A stretch of 64,000 bases of DNA from Kibdelosporangium persicum (lineage in GTDB: Bacteria > Actinomycetota > Actinomycetes > Mycobacteriales > Pseudonocardiaceae), in NCBI RefSeq assembly GCF_013280595.1, contig NZ_JAAATY010000011.1:1-64000 (forward strand), read 5' to 3'. Below the pieces are notes generated by a model that saw only the letters and a program-made list of their open reading frames with translations, searched no databases and was not told where the DNA came from. The position numbers were made by a program, and so were the translations under genes. Below, piece by piece: positions 61,289 through 64,000 of this stretch. Within the stretch, counting starts at the first letter, position 1. Each line of letters begins with the position of its first letter.

Positions 61289-62329
61289 GTGACCGATACC
61301 GGTGGCTGGTCGTCACCCGACGACCGGAACAGACCACAGGACCCGCCGCCCGGGCAGAACCAGGGTCAGCCCGGTCAGGCCCAGCCCGGTGAAGGCCGGC
61401 AGCCGCCGTACCCGATGCCGCCACCGCCGCGGTCCGGGCCGCAGGCCTCGCCGAAGCCGGGTGTCATCCCGTTGCGGCCGCTGGGTTTGGGCGAGATCCT
61501 GGACGGCGCGATCACCGCCATCCGGACCTACCCCAAGCAGATGCTGGGTGTGTCCGCGCTGATGTCGACGATCGCCAACCTGCTGTCGCTCGGCGCCGTG
61601 CTGTTCATCGTCAACCAGACCACGTGGCTCTACAGCGACCTGCCGCTGACGGCGTCCGAGGCCGACCGGGCACTGGAGGACCTGCAGGTCGCGCTGATCG
61701 TCGCCATCCCGTCGATCATCATCTCGCTGCTGATCGGCACGTTCCTCAACGGTGTGCTGACCGTCGTGATGGGCAAGGCGGTGCTCGGCCAGCCGATCAC
61801 GGTCGGCGAGGCGTGGAGCCACGTCCGGCCGCGGTTCGGTGCGCTGCTCGGGCTGAGCCTGCTGTACGCGCTGATCGTCATCGTGGGCGCGGTGCTGTTC
61901 GTGATCCCCGGTGTGTGGTTGTACGTCCTGTTCAGCCTGTGCAGCACCGCGTTGATCCTGGAAGGCGCGACGGTCGGCAAGGCGCTCGGCAGGTCCCGCA
62001 CGCTGGTCAACGGCGCGTGGTGGCGGACCTTCGGCATCCTGCTGCTGGCCACGATCATCGCCAGTGTGCTCGCGCAGATCGTGCAGATCCCGTTCTCGCT
62101 GGCCACCGGCGGGCTGAACACGGTCACCGGCACCGGCCCGACCCCCGGCATCGAGGTGACGCTGCTGCTCACCGCGCTCGCCGGGATCATCGCGGAGACG
62201 ATCACGCTGCCGTTCACCTCCGGCGTGACCACGCTGATCTACATCGACCGGCGGATGCGGCGGGAAGGCATGGACATCGAGCTGGCCAGGCAGGCAGGGG
62301 TGACCCCGCAGCCGCCGACGACCTGGTGA
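61289..62329 (+). CDS. Proline-rich multi-pass membrane protein, first gene of a DUF4129/DUF4350 operon
   Basis: A 346-aa protein. Residues 1-60 are hydrophilic and rich in Pro, Gln and Gly (PPPGQNQGQPGQAQPGEG, then PPYPMPPPPRSG), followed by about six membrane segments with the phrase PLRPLGLGEILDGAITAIRT at the membrane entry and AWSHVRPRFGALLGLSLLYA in the middle. This is the layout of the actinobacterial glycerophosphoryl-diester-phosphodiesterase-membrane-like (DUF7544/7847-type) proteins; no enzyme motif is seen. GTG 61289 has AGGGGG at 5 nt. Its TGA overlaps the next gene's GTG. Confidence 0.82.
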   Translation: MTDTGGWSSPDDRNRPQDPPPGQNQGQPGQAQPGEGRQPPYPMPPPPRSGPQASPKPGVIPLRPLGLGEILDGAITAIRTYPKQMLGVSALMSTIANLLSLGAVLFIVNQTTWLYSDLPLTASEADRALEDLQVALIVAIPSIIISLLIGTFLNGVLTVVMGKAVLGQPITVGEAWSHVRPRFGALLGLSLLYALIVIVGAVLFVIPGVWLYVLFSLCSTALILEGATVGKALGRSRTLVNGAWWRTFGILLLATIIASVLAQIVQIPFSLATGGLNTVTGTGPTPGIEVTLLLTALAGIIAETITLPFTSGVTTLIYIDRRMRREGMDIELARQAGVTPQPPTTW

Positions 62330-62943
62330 ACAGCGCGGAGGTGACCGACATCCCGGTCGAGATCGGCCGCGACGCGGCTCGCGACGCGGCCGTCCGGGAA
62401 CTGTCCGATCCGGCGTACCGGGACGCCGAACCGTCGACGCTGACCCGGGTGCTGCGCTGGCTGCTGGACCTGCTCGACCGGCTGCTCGGCGGCGCGGCGA
62501 GCCTGATCCCCGGCGGCTTCGTCGGCCTGCTCGTGCTGATCGCGCTGGTCGTGGCCGTGATCGTGGTGATCCGGCTGCGGGTCGGCAAACTGGCCCGCAC
62601 CGCGCGCACAGCCGTGTTCGCCGGTCGCAGGCTGACCGCCGCCGACCATCGCCGGGCCGCCGAAGCCGCTGAGGCGAAAGGCGATCTGGCCGAGGCGGTC
62701 CGGGAACGGTTCCGGGCGATCGCCCGTGGCCTTGAGGAGCGTGGCGTCCTGGACGAACGCTCCGGCCGGACGGTCGACGAGGTGGCACGTGCGGCCGGTG
62801 CCGAACTTCCCGATCACGCCAACGCCTTGCGCTCCGCGGCCCAGCTGTTCGACGACGTCTGGTACGGCGGCCGCGAGGCCACAGTGGACGAATACCGGCG
62901 GCTGAGCGACCTGGACCTGGCACTGGACGGCGCCCGCCGATGA
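62326..62943 (+). CDS. DUF4129 domain membrane protein
   Basis: A 205-aa protein with one membrane segment (FVGLLVLIALVVAVIVVIRL, residues about 62-82) and a C-terminal cytoplasmic DUF4129 region (DLAEAVRERFRAIARGLEER, then LRSAAQLFDDVWYGGREAT). DUF4129 is often linked to transglutaminase-like or MoxR/DUF58 systems. It begins GTG overlapping the previous stop (GTGA) and ends in an ATGA overlap with the DUF4350 gene, so translation is coupled. Its molecular function is unknown. Confidence 0.85.
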   Translation: MNSAEVTDIPVEIGRDAARDAAVRELSDPAYRDAEPSTLTRVLRWLLDLLDRLLGGAASLIPGGFVGLLVLIALVVAVIVVIRLRVGKLARTARTAVFAGRRLTAADHRRAAEAAEAKGDLAEAVRERFRAIARGLEERGVLDERSGRTVDEVARAAGAELPDHANALRSAAQLFDDVWYGGREATVDEYRRLSDLDLALDGARR

Positions 62944-64000
62944 CAACTTCCGTCTCTCCGGACGCACGCACGATCTGGCGTGCCGCGCGGGCACCCGTCC
63001 TGGTCGGCCTCGTCGTCCTGGTCGGCGCGATCGTGATCGCCTTGGTGCGGGGCGGTGGCGAGGACGGCGCCGTCGATCCCGAATCGGTCTCCCCGGCCGG
63101 GAGCCGTGCGGTCGCCAGACTCCTCCAGGCGCAGGGAGTGACCGTCGTCCGCGTCGAGTCGTGGGAAGCCGTCCGCGACAACGTGAACTCCGGGACCACG
63201 GTACTGATCACGCAACCGAGCTGGCTGACGCCGACCCAGCTGTCCACATTGCGCGACGAGGTGCCCACCCTCGTCGCGATCGGTCCCGTGGGCGACTCCG
63301 TGCCGGCGTTGGCGCCGTCCACGCGGCAGCAAGGCACTGTCGCACCCCAGAACCGGCAGCCGGACTGCGCCTTCGACGCCGCCGGCTCCGCCAATATCGG
63401 AGGCGTGACCTACGACGGGCCGACTCGTTGCTACGACGGCACGTTGGTCCGCGACGACCATGTCACGCTGCTGGGCGACGCGACACCGCTGACGAACGAA
63501 TGGCTTGACGAAGAAGGCAATGCGGCGCTGTCGCTGCGTCTGCTGGGACAGCGACCGACGCTCGTCTGGTACTTGCCTTCGTTGTCCGACGCGGCAGCCG
63601 GCGATCAGGACGGCGCGGAGCGCAGCGTCTACGACCTGATACCGAGCGCGTGGTGGTTCGCCCTCGGCCAGGTCGCGGTGGCGGTCCTGCTGTTCATGGC
63701 GTGGCGGGCACGCAGGCTCGGCCCGATCGTCGCCGAACCCCTGCCGGTCGTGGTCCGGGCGGCCGAGACCACCGAAGGCCGCGCCCGGCTCTACCGGCGG
63801 GCCAAGGCGACCGACCACGCCGCCGAAGCATTGCGGCGCGCCACGATCAGCACGCTGATCCCGTTGCTGGGCCTGCCTTCCGACGCCCCGCCCGCCGCGA
63901 TCACCGAAAGCGTCGCCGCACGGACCGGACGGCCCGGCGCCGACGTCCACGCCGTCCTTTTCGGACCACCCCCGAACACGGAACAAGCGCTCGTTCAGCT
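62940..64000 (+). CDS. DUF4350 domain membrane protein, 3'-truncated by the window
   Basis: At least 353 residues, open to the right edge. An N-terminal membrane anchor (APVLVGLVVLVGAIVIALVR) precedes an extracytoplasmic DUF4350 domain (AGSRAVARLLQAQGVTVVRV, then TTVLITQPSWLTPTQLSTL), which has a glutamine-amidotransferase-like fold in related proteins. A second membrane segment follows (AWWFALGQVAVAVLLFMAWR, near residues 233-252) and then a cytoplasmic tail starting RARRLGPIVAEPLPVVVR. In actinobacteria the usual next genes are a MoxR ATPase and a DUF58 protein. ATG 62940 overlaps the DUF4129 stop. Confidence 0.85.
   Translation, partial: MTTSVSPDARTIWRAARAPVLVGLVVLVGAIVIALVRGGGEDGAVDPESVSPAGSRAVARLLQAQGVTVVRVESWEAVRDNVNSGTTVLITQPSWLTPTQLSTLRDEVPTLVAIGPVGDSVPALAPSTRQQGTVAPQNRQPDCAFDAAGSANIGGVTYDGPTRCYDGTLVRDDHVTLLGDATPLTNEWLDEEGNAALSLRLLGQRPTLVWYLPSLSDAAAGDQDGAERSVYDLIPSAWWFALGQVAVAVLLFMAWRARRLGPIVAEPLPVVVRAAETTEGRARLYRRAKATDHAAEALRRATISTLIPLLGLPSDAPPAAITESVAARTGRPGADVHAVLFGPPPNTEQALVQ

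Overview
The window is about 70% G+C and gene-dense, with many GTG starts, ATGA/GTGA stop-start overlaps and typical actinomycete families (XRE-DUF397 pair, 13E12-type HNH nuclease, PucR, DUF4129/DUF4350). This points to a filamentous actinomycete, most likely Pseudonocardiaceae-like; that placement is inferred from gene content only. No rRNA, tRNA, CRISPR array, prophage or intact insertion sequence was found.

Region 1 (3-21931) is the right end of a non-ribosomal peptide cluster: a 5'-truncated synthetase (A-T-E, C-A-T), a 5021-aa synthetase (C-A-T, C-A-T-E, C-A-T, C-A-T-E), an MFS exporter and an MbtH-like protein, closed by a 13-bp hairpin. My reading of the adenylation pockets gives D-[Ile/Val-like]-Val-[basic]-D-allo-Thr-[basic]-D-Asn. 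No thioesterase is visible and the last module ends in an epimerase, so chain release must be in trans or on another protein. Both synthetases contain rare TTA codons, one at codon 12 of the large one.

Region 2 (22056-31796) is mixed: a phosphoribosyltransferase, a patatin phospholipase, a small three-gene set (two unknown proteins and DUF309) divergent from an XRE-DUF397 pair, OsmC, an HNH nuclease, a repeat island (150-bp inverted repeat plus eleven 22-bp tandem units), a Gfo/Idh/MocA oxidoreductase, and a DHA2-type MFS pump with a C-terminal winged-helix extension whose stop codon abuts a 187-bp MITE-like element.

Region 3 (31797-42047) looks catabolic: an acyl-CoA dehydrogenase and a fused FAD monooxygenase/old-yellow-enzyme protein, divergent from an SDR and a Rid-family protein, with a PaaX regulator. 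This set resembles CoA-dependent aminobenzoate/salicylate degradation. It is followed by an unknown gene, a PucR regulator and a two-subunit molybdenum hydroxylase.

Region 4 (42173-51906) holds an AlkZ-like protein, an SGNH hydrolase-TetR operon with a perfect operator, an alpha/beta hydrolase-SDR operon divergent from a MocR regulator, a Gpi18-like glycosyltransferase, DUF2237, a flavin monooxygenase, a GntR-TetR hybrid regulator and a MarR regulator.

Region 5 (51901-59803) may be one regulon. A cytosolic-looking substrate-binding protein, a beta-hydroxyacid dehydrogenase, an M24-fold protein with a broken metal site, a LacI regulator and a second molybdenum hydroxylase pair share four CG-centred operator-like sites of consensus TGCAAWCGWTTGCA in their two control regions. 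A LysR regulator and an MFS transporter follow. Region 6 (61103-64000) has a second 22-bp repeat array and the start of a membrane-protein operon (multi-TM protein, DUF4129, DUF4350) that runs off the window.
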